Shown: positions 51,516 through 62,305 of the stretch, piece by piece | How the letters are laid out: every line of letters begins with the position of its first letter | How positions within the stretch are numbered: position 1 is the first letter of the stretch | DNA from: Parietichytrium sp. I65-24A | Lineage: Eukaryota > Sar > Bigyra > Thraustochytrida > Thraustochytriidae | Assembly (NCBI GenBank): GCA_012862575.1 | Contig: BLSF01000033.1 | Span: 124,001-188,000 of the forward strand | DNA: 64,000 nucleotides | Reading direction: 5' to 3' | Notes under the pieces: generated by a model | What the model was told of the DNA's origin: nothing | Database searches by the model: none | What the model saw: the letters and a program-made list of their open reading frames with translations, nothing else | Translations under genes and position numbers: made by a program

Positions 51516-52033
51516 ACAGTCAAAGCAATCTAGCAATCTGGATTCACAGTCAGAAGAGCACAAAACCCCCCAAAGGACACCGGTTGGACACGAAGAGCTG
51601 CCATCGAACATTCACAGTGTTCAGTTCTCCATTTGTTCCTAGCTAGTCTGTCATCGCGCGTTGCAACCTGCAAGGCAGGTGCTCCGATCCCGACGCCCGA
51701 AGCGGGTGAGAAGCAATAGCCAATGCAGTCATTATAGTCGGAAACCAGGCATAAATGTGGTCGTATGCTNAAAAAAAGAACAGTCAAAGCAATCTAGCAA
51801 TCTGGATTCACAGTCAGAAGAGCACAAAACCCCCCAAAGGACACCGGTTGGACACGAAGAGCTGTCATCGAACATTCACAGTGTTCAGTTCTCCATTTGT
51901 TCCTAGCTAGTCTGTCATCGCGCGTTGCAACCTGCAAGGCAGGTGCTCCGATCCCGACGCCCGAAGCGGGTGAGAAGCAATAGCCAATGCAGTCATTATA
52001 GTCGGAAACCAGGCATAAATGTGGTCGTATGCT
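51516..52033 (+). repeat. 254-bp direct duplication flanking a single N
   Basis: 51516-51769 and 51780-52033 match except for one base (GAGCTGCCATCG versus GAGCTGTCATCG). The single N at 51770 and an A-rich run lie between them. This looks like two overlapping contig ends placed end to end rather than a natural duplication. Confidence 0.85.
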
Positions 52034-53600
52034 TTCCAAATCCCGACTTTGTTCGATGTTGCACCACAATGTCACCCCAACTACCCCAACATCCCAAATA
52101 TGAAGACACTGAAGACTTTAAGGCTGTCTGTTACACTTCCTGCTGTGACTCACGGTTGGCCGACAAACAAAGCAAGTTACAGCTGGTTCACGATATTTTC
52201 GACGCTGCGTTGTTTCGAACACGCCCTCGATACCCGCGTAGACACTCAGTAGTACTCAGTAACAGAACCAGTATCATTGTGCAGTTCACTGCCGTGCAGA
52301 GTCACACCTCTGCGTCCTATCGCCTGTCTGTCACTCACCCTTTGACAGACCTTGACGGAGCTGGAGTAGCTGGAGATACTGTTGCACGTTGCAATTTGCA
52401 GTTTCAATTCCGCTCGCAAGCCTAATTTAATCTAATCCATCTCGGTTCACCCCTTGAATTCCTAAATGCTTGAATTCATTCTTCTTCCAAGCCGATCGTG
52501 ATTTTCGCTGTGTACGAGTAAGAGCACTGGAAAATGGGTAGTACTAGTACTCACTACCAGCAGCACGCACAGTGCGGTTTTCACTAGTCTATGGCGCTGG
52601 CGAGCACTAGCATCGCTCGCCTTCTTCCAGCCGGGGTTGTACAGAAGGCCACGTTACCTTACTACTTCACTCAGTGCTCGAGTGCTTGGGGACGCAGCGA
52701 ACAAGACCACGCGCGGGGTTGTACTCTAATGGATGATTATAAAAGAAAGTCTGGTGGCAGTGGCGCATCGAGTTGCTGATAGCTCTTGCTACTGCCCTTC
52801 TCCAGAGATAGAGAGTTGAGTAGGCACGAACTAGGACTCGGCGAACTCTTGTGCACAGATGGCTAGCTCTAGTGTTTTATGATAATAATATAGTAAGAGC
52901 AAGGATGCTGGCACGCAAAGATACCACACGTGATGTCTTCGCTAGCGATTCAGTAAGAGGGCTGTAGAGGCCGGGGTACGCAAGAGCTTGGAAGCCAATA
53001 GAAATAATTAATAGGAGTGGGTTTCTTAAGCGGCCCTATATGTAACGATTAGTTACACAGTAGCGAAAAAGTCAATCTAATTTCTGGTCGTATTGAACGC
53101 CATTAGTGCCGAACCACTCTAGCATCACTTACCACCTTTTGTAAGGAGCACCAAGTCGCCGTCCCTACGTGACCTAACCATCCCCCTCTACGCTGGTACT
53201 ACGACGTCTCACCGCCACCTACACAAACGGCTAACCATGCCCTCTCTCACCTCCTACCACCTCTCTCTCCCTCTCTCACACATCTCACGCTCAGTTTATC
53301 GAGTAACACATTCAGAGATTTACCTGAGCACTATTGCTCACTATCACTCACTAGCACCCGGCACCGTAGCCGGCAGTAGCAGACATTGCTAGTAGCGAGC
53401 AGTAGCGAATACGGTGAGATGGAGACTATGACGGAGACAGAGACACAGACAGAGACACACAGAGAGAGAAAGAGAGAAAGAGAAAAAGAGAGAAAGAGAA
53501 AGTGGACCAAACCAAAAAGCGTAAAGCGTAAAGCGAGTGCGCAGAGCACGCGAAAGGAGGACAGTGCGACGCAGCGCATAGTGCGAGAGACACAGAGACA

Positions 53601-53601
53601 G

Positions 53602-53643
<42 letters not shown>

Positions 53644-53644
53644 C
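53601..53644 (+). repeat. (TA)n/(GA)n microsatellite
   Basis: TA dinucleotides running into GA, about 190 nt upstream of the four-repeat MYB gene. Confidence 0.94.
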
Positions 53645-53831
53645 GGAGTTTGCTTTGGCGCTTGGGAGCAGTGGCACTGCGAGGTGGTTTGCGATAGAGA
53701 GAGGGCCTGAGGGTCTGAGGGTCTGAGAGGCGGAGAGCGACTTGCGCCTCGATTTGTGCGGAAAGTAGAGTGAATCGCGTTCAGATCCGCGGGGCAGTGG
53801 CTTACTTGGTAAGGGAACAAGTGGAGGCACG

Positions 53832-55640
53832 ATGGGCAACGTAGGCGGAAAGGCGCGGAGGGAGAAGAAGCAGCAGGAGAAAGCGTCGAGGAAGGCGCTC
53901 TCGTCGAAAGGCAAGGAGCTGTTCAAGAAGGGCTTCTCAGACGAGGGCAAAGCGGAGGAAGAGATTTCTGAACAGCTCAAGAACGTATCGATCAGCAAGC
54001 CCGAGCGCAAGACGAGCTCGTACACTCTGACTCTAGCCAAGCCTGTGCGAAGGAATGTGAGCGCTCTCAAGGAGCGGACTTTGGTCAACGAGAAGGAAAC
54101 GGATGTCAAAATAGCGGCGCACGCGAACGCGTACCCGTCGAAGAAGTGGTCCCCGGACCAGGATGAGGCGCTGCGGGTTGCTGTGGAGCGCCACAACGGC
54201 AAGAATTGGAAGCTTATCGCCGCAGATGTCCCCGGCAGAACGCACGTGCAGTGCTTGCAGCGCTGGAAGAAAGTGCTGCAGCCTGGTCTTATCAAGGGCC
54301 ACTGGACCGAGGAGGAGGACCAGCTGCTGATTCAGCTCGTTGCGCAACAGGACCAGAGTATGACCTCGTGGGTTGCTATCGCCAAGCACATTCCTGGTCG
54401 CACCGCCAAGCAATGCCGAGAGCGCTGGAGTCTGAATCTGGACCCTGATATCAAGCGCGGACCGTGGGGTCCCGAGGAGGATAAACTGTTAATGGACCTC
54501 CATCAGCGCCTTGGCAACCGCTGGGCAGAAATTTCGAGCCATATGGATGGCCGTACAGAGAACGCAGTCAAGACGAGATTCAAGAGCTTGGTTCGCGCAG
54601 CACAAAAGGAGTGGACGAAGGAGGAAGATACCATTATTATCGAGGCAAAGAGAAACAGCAATAACCGCTGGGCTTCAATCGCAAATCGGCTTCCGAACCG
54701 GTCCAAGAATGCAGTGCGCTTGCGCTGGAAATATCTCGTCTCGCAATACCCGGAGCTTGACACCTCAAACGGAGACTTCAAGGAAGAGCTTGACGAGATG
54801 CCGTCTCCGCAACAGATGAGATCCACCCCGAGCGAATCTAGCACCACAACTCATGCTTCCAACACGGACTCTTTCGCCAGCTCGCAGCACCCTGGGTCCG
54901 CGTTTGAGTCTGCTCCTGCGCCGATCATCGAGGAGCCCGAGGAGTGGCTGTCCATCGACCGCGCCACCTACCCAGCGAACGGCACCACAGTGCATCAATT
55001 CACCTCAGAGGAGCATCAAATGAATTCGTCGTACAACTTGAACCAAGAGCGCTTCTACTCTGTCGATGAAAACCCGCATATCCAAGTTCAGTCCGGTACC
55101 GGCACACTGTACCAGGCCTTTACCCCCGCTCCTCAAGGTCATGTCCTCTCCCAACCACCATCACAGCAGCAACAGCCTGTGGAACAGCGCCCGCCTTACC
55201 ACATGGAGAACTCTATTGACCTTTTGGACATCGATTTTGGAGGCTCTGGCAGGAGTTTTGGGGGCTCTGCCCGAAGCTTTGGGGGCTCTGCCCGGAGTTT
55301 TGGCGGTTCGGCGAGAAGTTTGGGAGGAACCCTTGCCCAAAATGACGCCGAGATGTTCCACGCACACCTTCAGCAGCAGCGCCAGCTGCAGTCACGACAA
55401 CACCTGGGGCAGCAGCAGCACAATTACATTCAGCAAGATCAGCAGCAGCAGCTCTCTCTACCTTATGAGTACTCGCAACCCGGCCAAGAAGTCGCCAACC
55501 ATCAATCAACTCAGATGTATCAACCCCGCTTCGAGCACAACAAGGGCGTTAAAGACTATGGAAACCAGAAATATGCGGACGACGCCCTGCTTGAGATTTT
55601 GATGAACAGCAATCAGTCAGATGCCCTCCTTTGCGGGTGA
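53832..55640 (+). CDS. four-repeat MYB transcription factor
   Basis: 602 residues, single exon, ATG at 53832. The first about 100 residues are basic. Four consecutive MYB repeats follow (about 104-310): KKWSPDQDEALRVAVERHN with NWKLIAADVPGRTHVQCLQRW; HWTEEEDQLLIQLV with WVAIAKHIPGRTAKQCRERW; PWGPEEDKLLMDLH with WAEISSHMDGRTENAVKTRF; and EWTKEEDTIIIEAK with WASIANRLPNRSKNAVRLRW. The tryptophan spacing is regular in all four. Four repeats are known from plant 4R-MYBs and SNAPc subunit 4 (SNAP190). The C-terminus is Gln/Ser-rich and carries a short tandem FGGSARS repeat, likely disordered. Either a cell-cycle regulator or an snRNA transcription factor is possible; the number of repeats alone does not decide. 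Confidence 0.93.
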   Translation: MGNVGGKARREKKQQEKASRKALSSKGKELFKKGFSDEGKAEEEISEQLKNVSISKPERKTSSYTLTLAKPVRRNVSALKERTLVNEKETDVKIAAHANAYPSKKWSPDQDEALRVAVERHNGKNWKLIAADVPGRTHVQCLQRWKKVLQPGLIKGHWTEEEDQLLIQLVAQQDQSMTSWVAIAKHIPGRTAKQCRERWSLNLDPDIKRGPWGPEEDKLLMDLHQRLGNRWAEISSHMDGRTENAVKTRFKSLVRAAQKEWTKEEDTIIIEAKRNSNNRWASIANRLPNRSKNAVRLRWKYLVSQYPELDTSNGDFKEELDEMPSPQQMRSTPSESSTTTHASNTDSFASSQHPGSAFESAPAPIIEEPEEWLSIDRATYPANGTTVHQFTSEEHQMNSSYNLNQERFYSVDENPHIQVQSGTGTLYQAFTPAPQGHVLSQPPSQQQQPVEQRPPYHMENSIDLLDIDFGGSGRSFGGSARSFGGSARSFGGSARSLGGTLAQNDAEMFHAHLQQQRQLQSRQHLGQQQHNYIQQDQQQQLSLPYEYSQPGQEVANHQSTQMYQPRFEHNKGVKDYGNQKYADDALLEILMNSNQSDALLCG

Positions 55641-55686
55641 AAGGATGCTGCGAAACCTCGTCTTGATACATATTTTTTCTTTTAAT

Positions 55687-55692
55687 AATAAA
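55687..55692 (+). terminator. AATAAA polyadenylation-type signal
   Basis: AATAAA 47 nt after the stop of the four-repeat MYB gene, in a T/A-rich stretch. It is a plausible 3' processing signal. Confidence 0.6.
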
Positions 55693-58600
55693 TGTAAAAA
55701 AAACAATTGATTTGACCACGCTTCTCTTGTTTTTCATTTGCACAGAACGAAGATTCCTTATGATGCAGAAAGTTTGTGTAGATTTCAGAGTGCAGACAAA
55801 CAAGATTTCCTATTTCAGGAGCAAAATAACTCTCTACCCTCGTCTTTCACTGCTTTCGATTGGATCTGACATTCAACACAAACTCAGCGCCAAACCCTCT
55901 ATGTCCCTTGACTTTGCACCAACTCTGAGCACAGCTAGCACAGGTAGCACTTTGCGCCCTAATGCGAAAGACATGCATGCAACTGGACGTTCCGAAATTT
56001 TGGAAACATGAATGAATGTGTAGATTCCACTGATTCTACTCTGCGGGAACACATTTTGTCCCAGAGGGCCAAGCGCGGCAGTGCTGGAAAGCTCGCAAAA
56101 CAAAACAAAACAAAACACAAATTCACAAATTCACAAAACTTTTGGCGACCGACAGTCGCAACATGTCGCATCTTTTTTAACGGTCTCGCGGACGTCTACT
56201 GTATGTAGTTGACTGCGAGCCTGAGGCAAGCAAACACAACGTCGTGCGAGCCTGTGTCGCCAGGTCCTCACATCCTCACATGCGGCAGACTGGCTCGTGA
56301 ACTTGCTTTCTTCCCGAGAACACCGATTTCCGGTCATTCAGAACCACACTCAACGCATCCCAACGCGAATAGCCGCGATGCGGTGCAGTGCGAAGCGCGG
56401 GTTAGGGTCTCGGAAGAGGTTGTTAATTAACAAGAGAGACGTCGAAGCTGGCTCTTCTAGCGCCTCGAGCGGATTCTGTTCTGAATTTTCTTTTGGTTAA
56501 TTTGAAGTTCTGGATTTTGGATTGTAATTGTGAATCAAAACCTGTTCTGACCTTACTTACCCAATACTTACCCCTAGCTCGAGCAAACATCAACAGAAAA
56601 CTCAGTTGAGCTGTAAAGAAACAAACGGCCAACAGTCTGCGGACTGGACTGCTGCAGCGCGAGCAGTCACCACCCACCCACCACCGTGACCTCTCGGCCC
56701 ACAACTGTCAAGTGAAAGCAAGTTTTTTGTTGTTGCCTTTGCACTTGCTGCGTAAGGGAGCTTGTCTGATTTTGCATTGTCTGACTTGTGTGAAGAGTGA
56801 GCAGGCAGACCTGGCCACACGTACAAGTCAGAGTACCCCACCACTGGAGTCTTGAGAGAACGAAAGTGAGAATGTTGAGAATGACGCCAGAAGTCTCGCC
56901 ACAATCTCAGACGCCACAGACGCCGCGTGCGACCAACCAGTAGAACGGAACGGTAGACACAGAGACACTTCTCTCTGCTTTTAATTAACTTACTGTTAAG
57001 CTTACTATTTGTTTTTTTCTTAAACCGTGTTCAGAAGGGGTGCTCAACAATCAGTCCATCGCACACTGCGCAGAGCCGGATGCAAGCTTGCGACAAACAA
57101 ATGCTGCTCTCTCTGTTGCGCGTCGCAAAGAACACGCGAAACGGAGATATGAGTCTAAATTGCCGCCGTTGCGAGAGGAGGAGTTGCAGGCCGGCGTGGT
57201 CTCATCTAACATTTTCGCTGGTCTTCTCTGGGGGTCGCAGTTCCATGTCACTCGAAATTATGATAGAGACATTCGCGCTGCTAATCGTCCTGGTCACGCT
57301 ACGACAAACTTTAAAACAACGAAAGACAGCTAGAAGATCGTCCCACCGAGTTCACACCATTTAACTCACGGCCAGTACGATATCCTCTAACCAACAGTAC
57401 AGAAAGAACAAGTATCTTCATGTGAGGAACACATCGTCGTAGGTACGAAGTACTGAGCAATAGAACACACCAGCGTCAATTTTTGACCCTCACAGCTTTA
57501 CTTGTACTGGTTACTCACAGTCAGTCAGGACACAAGCAAGAAGCGAAAGAGAAGCATGCCTCCCAAAAGTCTTCTGCAGTGCACTGCGATGAGAATTAAT
57601 TCACATAACTTATACCAGAATTCAGGTAAATTAGTGGCAAAGCGGGTCAAAAGAGACCTCAAGACTTGGCATGCCATGACATTTCATCGCTCTTTAGTCT
57701 AGCTAGCTAGCAGCTTTCCATGAACAACTAATCAAACGCGGAAATTGTAAATCGTCGGACTTGGGCTCCACGACATGCGGGCGAGTTCGAAGCCAGCAGG
57801 TATCTCTCCACTAACGAGCTTCGAGAGTTTCGAGAGAAACGTTCTCTGGAGCAAACAGAGCAGACGGGCTCTCAAATCTACAGCTCCACACATCTCCGCA
57901 CGTCATCTTCGCACATCATTTCCGCACATCATCTCCGCGCATATCTCCGCACATCCCGCCAAGAACGAGCCGGAACTCATGATGACTCGTGCATGGTTCC
58001 GCTGGCTGCCGTGGCTGGCAAACTCTTGCAACTCTCTGAGACAACAAGTTACCATGAGTTAGTATACTACCTCACCACAGGACGACGCGCACAAGCAGTC
58101 CTGCTGGCTGGCAGTCTGCAGATGACGAGCGCACAGTGAGTGACGCAGCTCGAAGACGCGCAAGTCGAGCATCCTGCACAGGCCAAGCAAGCCGCTGGGT
58201 GGCCCAGCTTGCAGGGTTTTTGTGTAGAGCTTCGTTTTTCCACCTTTCGGGAAAACTCGCACTACGTTTACTGCACTAGTCGTTCGAACCCCAAGCGACG
58301 AAAACACCTTCTAGCCACTCACGCTCACAGGCTGAATGGCTGAATGAAAAACGAGTGAGTACTCACTGTCAGTACCACCGGTGCTCGGTACACTACTGCG
58401 TCGGTGCTGGGTCCCGCACAGCGAGAGAGGGACCGAGAGTACCGAGAGTACCGAGGGAGCAAAAGCGAAGCCAACTGTGCAAGTTACCACAACCGGAGAA
58501 ACGCGGCTGGCTGGTCTGAACGTCTGTCCAGGTTGTGCAGGTGGAGATGTCTGGAGAGTTTGTTTGGAGGATCTTGGGTCTGAATTAGCAGTCACAAAGC

Positions 58601-61600
58601 ACAGATAGTCACAGTGGCTCTTTCGTTTTGTATCGTCTTGTAGACCACTACGCAACGCCTCCTATTGGCTCCACAGAAACTCGTATGGCCTCTCACACTC
58701 TCACTCAAAGCTTACGACACACATCCCGCTTTCAGAGGAAGAGAAGCTGGCATTTAGTAGTCCCAAAAAAGGACCACCTTACTCATAGCACCTGTCGGTC
58801 GTTAGTCCGGTACACACCTTAGCTGTGGTACGGGCAATTCAGTGTGCTGACAGATTAGACGAAAAGGAGTTCCTTGGTGCTGAATCGGCGACGATCGTCA
58901 GAATCGTGAGACTCGTCAGACTCTCCAGAATTCAGAATTCAGAACAGAAGAGGTGGTCCCATGGGATCCTTTTTCCAGTCTTCGTCGGTGGATCCCTTTT
59001 CTAGCTACTAGTCAAGAAATTTGTAAAAGTGATAAGCAAGAGGGGAAAATGGCGACAAGCATTGGCACAGGACGGTGAGAAGTCGGTTTTGATTGAGCAG
59101 GAAGCTTTTTCTTCGCGGGACGAGTTCGTGAGCTGTAATACCACCCTGGCGTAGGTGGACAGTATCGTTCTTGGCAACTTCCCAACCGCCGAATTCACCG
59201 TAGCAAGTTAGCAAGTTGATGATTTGAGATCTCAGACCATCTCAGACCCACTCAACAACCAATAAGCCATACATAGCTTATTGTTAGGCCCAGTTTGCTG
59301 TCATTCCCCCAAAAACCTTCCTTCTCCTCGAGGTCAAGTTTCTCCTCAGCCAGTGGGAGCAAGTGAGCATAGGTACTAACAAGTGCATTTATATTACACA
59401 TAGCATAAATCGCAAGACTAAAAATCATACGCTACTTGTGGTTTCGGCCTAGACTTTGTTTCGTCGTAGCGTATTGTTCAAGCGGTATTAATGCGTCCGA
59501 AAATGGACGGAAAATTAAGGAGAATTTGGAGCTGTCATCAGGACAGGACAGAACAGAACAGGACTGAACTGAGAGTGTGGATCCTTTCGACCTTTCTTTT
59601 TTCTGGTGGCGCCTCTCAAGTACTAAATTCGTTATAACTTGGTTCAAGCATGCTGCATTCTGACAGTGATTTCATTCTCAGAGACCCCTCCGAGAAAACA
59701 AGAAAGGTCAATAAGAGTAAAGGCCGACAGTAAGTACCGCAGTTTAGAAAAAAGACGCGGTCGGTTTCTTCTCCAATGAGGTTTTCTCAAGTTGCTAGCT
59801 TCTACTCCTAGGATAAGACCTGAGAGGCAATAGCGGCTGCTAGTGTGGTTTGATTCTTGACTTCAGATTCCTCCTGTTTTTCAATCTCTTAGCTCAGCTG
59901 GGAATTTTGGAGTGCAGATTTGGAGTGCATTGCGAGAGGCCCACGTGGAGGGCCTGACCAAGCAATCACCCCTACTCAATATCTATACTTTCACGTACGT
60001 TAGATTCGAAGGTTGGAAATTCTATGGCTACTTTTGCAAACCTGTGTGAGTAGGCAGATTGACTAGACAGCTGCCGTTTCCGGTATGTGTAGGACAGTGA
60101 TACTCAGCACGACCCCTTCCTCCTCTGCTTTGGTCATCAGTTAGGTAGGCTACTTTACCTGAATTCTGAATGCTGATACGAGTATTCGTACGGGTACAGT
60201 GAATCACAAAGTTACTCTTCAGACGACCTGCTTTTATTCCTTCTTCTTAATTCTGCTATCAACGACAGCAGAATCAGCGCATACCAGCGTGCACGAGATG
60301 CTGCACGGTCTGCACCTCCAAAGAAGAGAAACACAGAAATGTTCAGAAAGGGACAAAAGCGATCTTATAACGAGCAGTACTCCTTACTACTCATCGACAG
60401 TACTCTCACCCAGCACCGTAGCCAACTGCTCGCGATGCAGTTTGCAGAGTTTGCAGAGTTTGCAGTGTTGAGCTGAGAGTCTCTCGAGACCCCACGGAAC
60501 TAGCTAAAAGTTTGCACACTTTGAAGACTAGCCTTGGGTAGTATTGTATCACAGAACGTGAAATAGTATGTTATAGTATGCTGTATCATGTTTCGTACGG
60601 TTGGGGCGTCCAATAGCCGAAACGAAGCCAAAACTGCTAGCACTCTAGAACCTGAAAGGAATTAGAGGAGATCAACTGCCCGTGCGGATTTCCTTCTGAA
60701 CTCTGAGCAAGCCTATTCTGCATGCTGCTCTTTTGTTTTGTTGTTTGCCGGACTTGTTCTACTCATGCAAGGCAACCCTGAAATCTCAAAACTGAAAGTC
60801 GAGTTGATGTCCCTTTAACGTCTTTCATTCAGCCCCAGCGGTCTCTGCGGTCTCCGAGTGACACTTCGGAAGAGCAAGTGACCCATAGTCCCACCCAGCC
60901 CTCACACGAAGGATTTCAGAATCTAAACTTACGAATTTTCGAAGTAAAAAGAGCCTCTTTGCTCTTTAAGTGAAAAGAGCCTCTTTGCTCTTTTAGCGTC
61001 TCTCTCTCTGTATCTCCCTCTATACACACACGTTCTATCTGCCCTCTGTCCCAGTTTCAAGTTGGCTCTCTCACTTCGTTGTCACGCCTCTACTGGGTAC
61101 CACTAACTGTGAATCTGAGTCAGGACAGTTCACCTTCCGATGCTTAGTCATTTCATTATACGAGTAATAACAGGCCTGTGACAAACAGACTCAATGGCGT
61201 ACTCGTCCATCGAGCTGCTATGGTAAGTATAGTCTTTACCTGAACTAACGCTAACGCTCTTAAAACCCCAGTCAGGCATCAGCGATAGGCGCTGCAAAGG
61301 CAAATCTATAACTCACCTTCCTTCTCCACTCAAGGCACCTCACCTTAGACAGATCCTAACACAGCTCTATGTGAGAAGAGGAGGATCCCGGTGTTGTATG
61401 TCAGAAAATGAGTATCTTTGTAGAGAGAGACAAATAGAACCCCCTTATAGGCCCTTTACATAAACGCCTAATTAATTTTTTATTGTCAAGGTCAAGAGCT
61501 CCAGTTGCTTCCGTTTCGACGACTCAACACGCCTAAGCCTATACGGAGATGCAGATAAACTACAAGTGTCTCACTCTTCCGGGAAAAGGCAGCACTACCT

Positions 61601-61767
61601 GCATTCCATAGCCAGCATAGAGGTATCTTATGGGACCTCTCGGCCGGGAAAAGGGTGTGGCCACATCCTACAGCGTTGCATATCGGCGCACTACCACCTG
61701 GAAAAGGAAGGGGCAGGGAGGTCTGCCACCCCGAGATGATTCTCCCTCAAAGCATTTTGACGAGGAA

Positions 61768-61842
61768 AAGAGAGAGAGAGAGAGAGAGAGTCAGAATCAA
61801 AGAAGGAAAAGAAAAAGAAAGAAAGAAAGAAAGAAAGAAAGA
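61768..61842 (+). repeat. (GA)n and (GAAA)n microsatellites
   Basis: GA dinucleotides at 61768-61790 and GAAA units at about 61811-61842, upstream of the kinase gene. Confidence 0.93.
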
Positions 61843-62039
61843 ATGAATGTGAGGGAGAGGAAGAGAGACGCCAGTAGGACTGACGGACCTCTCCGAGCCA
61901 GCTAGCTACTGGTACATAGGAGTCCCTTCGCATGGCTAGCGATGTACGTGTAGAGCGTATAGAACGTGATACCCCACATTACCCTAGCGCGTAGCAGGAA
62001 GCATATAGCGGTATGTGAGGTAGCGGAACTGGCAAGTGT

Positions 62040-62064
62040 GAGAGAGAGAGAGAAAGAGAGAGAG
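62040..62064 (+). repeat. (GA)n tract upstream of kinase gene
   Basis: GA run on the coding strand, about 242 nt before the ATG at 62306, which is the first ATG after the tract. Confidence 0.94.
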
Positions 62065-62305
62065 GATTCAGATTGACAAGTAGACGTGTTGTCAACAGTA
62101 CGGCAAGTGCGACATCAACACGTCAACGCGCAGTGCAGTGCAGTGCAGAACGAGCAGTGCGGGTAGTGCGGGCAGTAGGGAAGAGCGGTAAGAGAGGCGC
62201 TGGCAAAGTGAGTGCGGCGCTGGAAGGGGTCCCCGCGGTGGTGAGCTCCTTTCGGACAAGTTGGACGAGGCAGGTGGACCAGTTGGTGGCAGGTCTGCGA
62301 GCAAG

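Larger units (their letters stand above)
51219..53831. other. gene-poor region with assembly join
   Basis: 2.6 kb without a recognised gene. An A-run at about 51499-51514 precedes a 254-bp block that recurs nearly unchanged after the single N at 51770. GTACTAGTACTCAC-like strings appear near 52540. A TA/GA microsatellite (53601-53644) and GA tracts (53454-53500) lie shortly before the next ATG. Confidence 0.5.
55641..62305. other. gene-poor region, 6.7 kb
   Basis: The longest stretch without a recognised gene. Many short frames on both strands look like chance. It holds dispersed repeat copies (18-nt type at 57512-57525 in part and 58358-58376 with one mismatch; AATTCAG type at 58926-58945), GA and GAAA microsatellites (61768-61842), another GA tract (62040-62064) close to the kinase start, and a GCAGT run (about 62129-62147). 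Confidence 0.5.

Noticed and set aside
53426-54295. 289-codon minus-strand frame
   Set aside because: Antisense to the four-repeat MYB, with translated microsatellite at one end.
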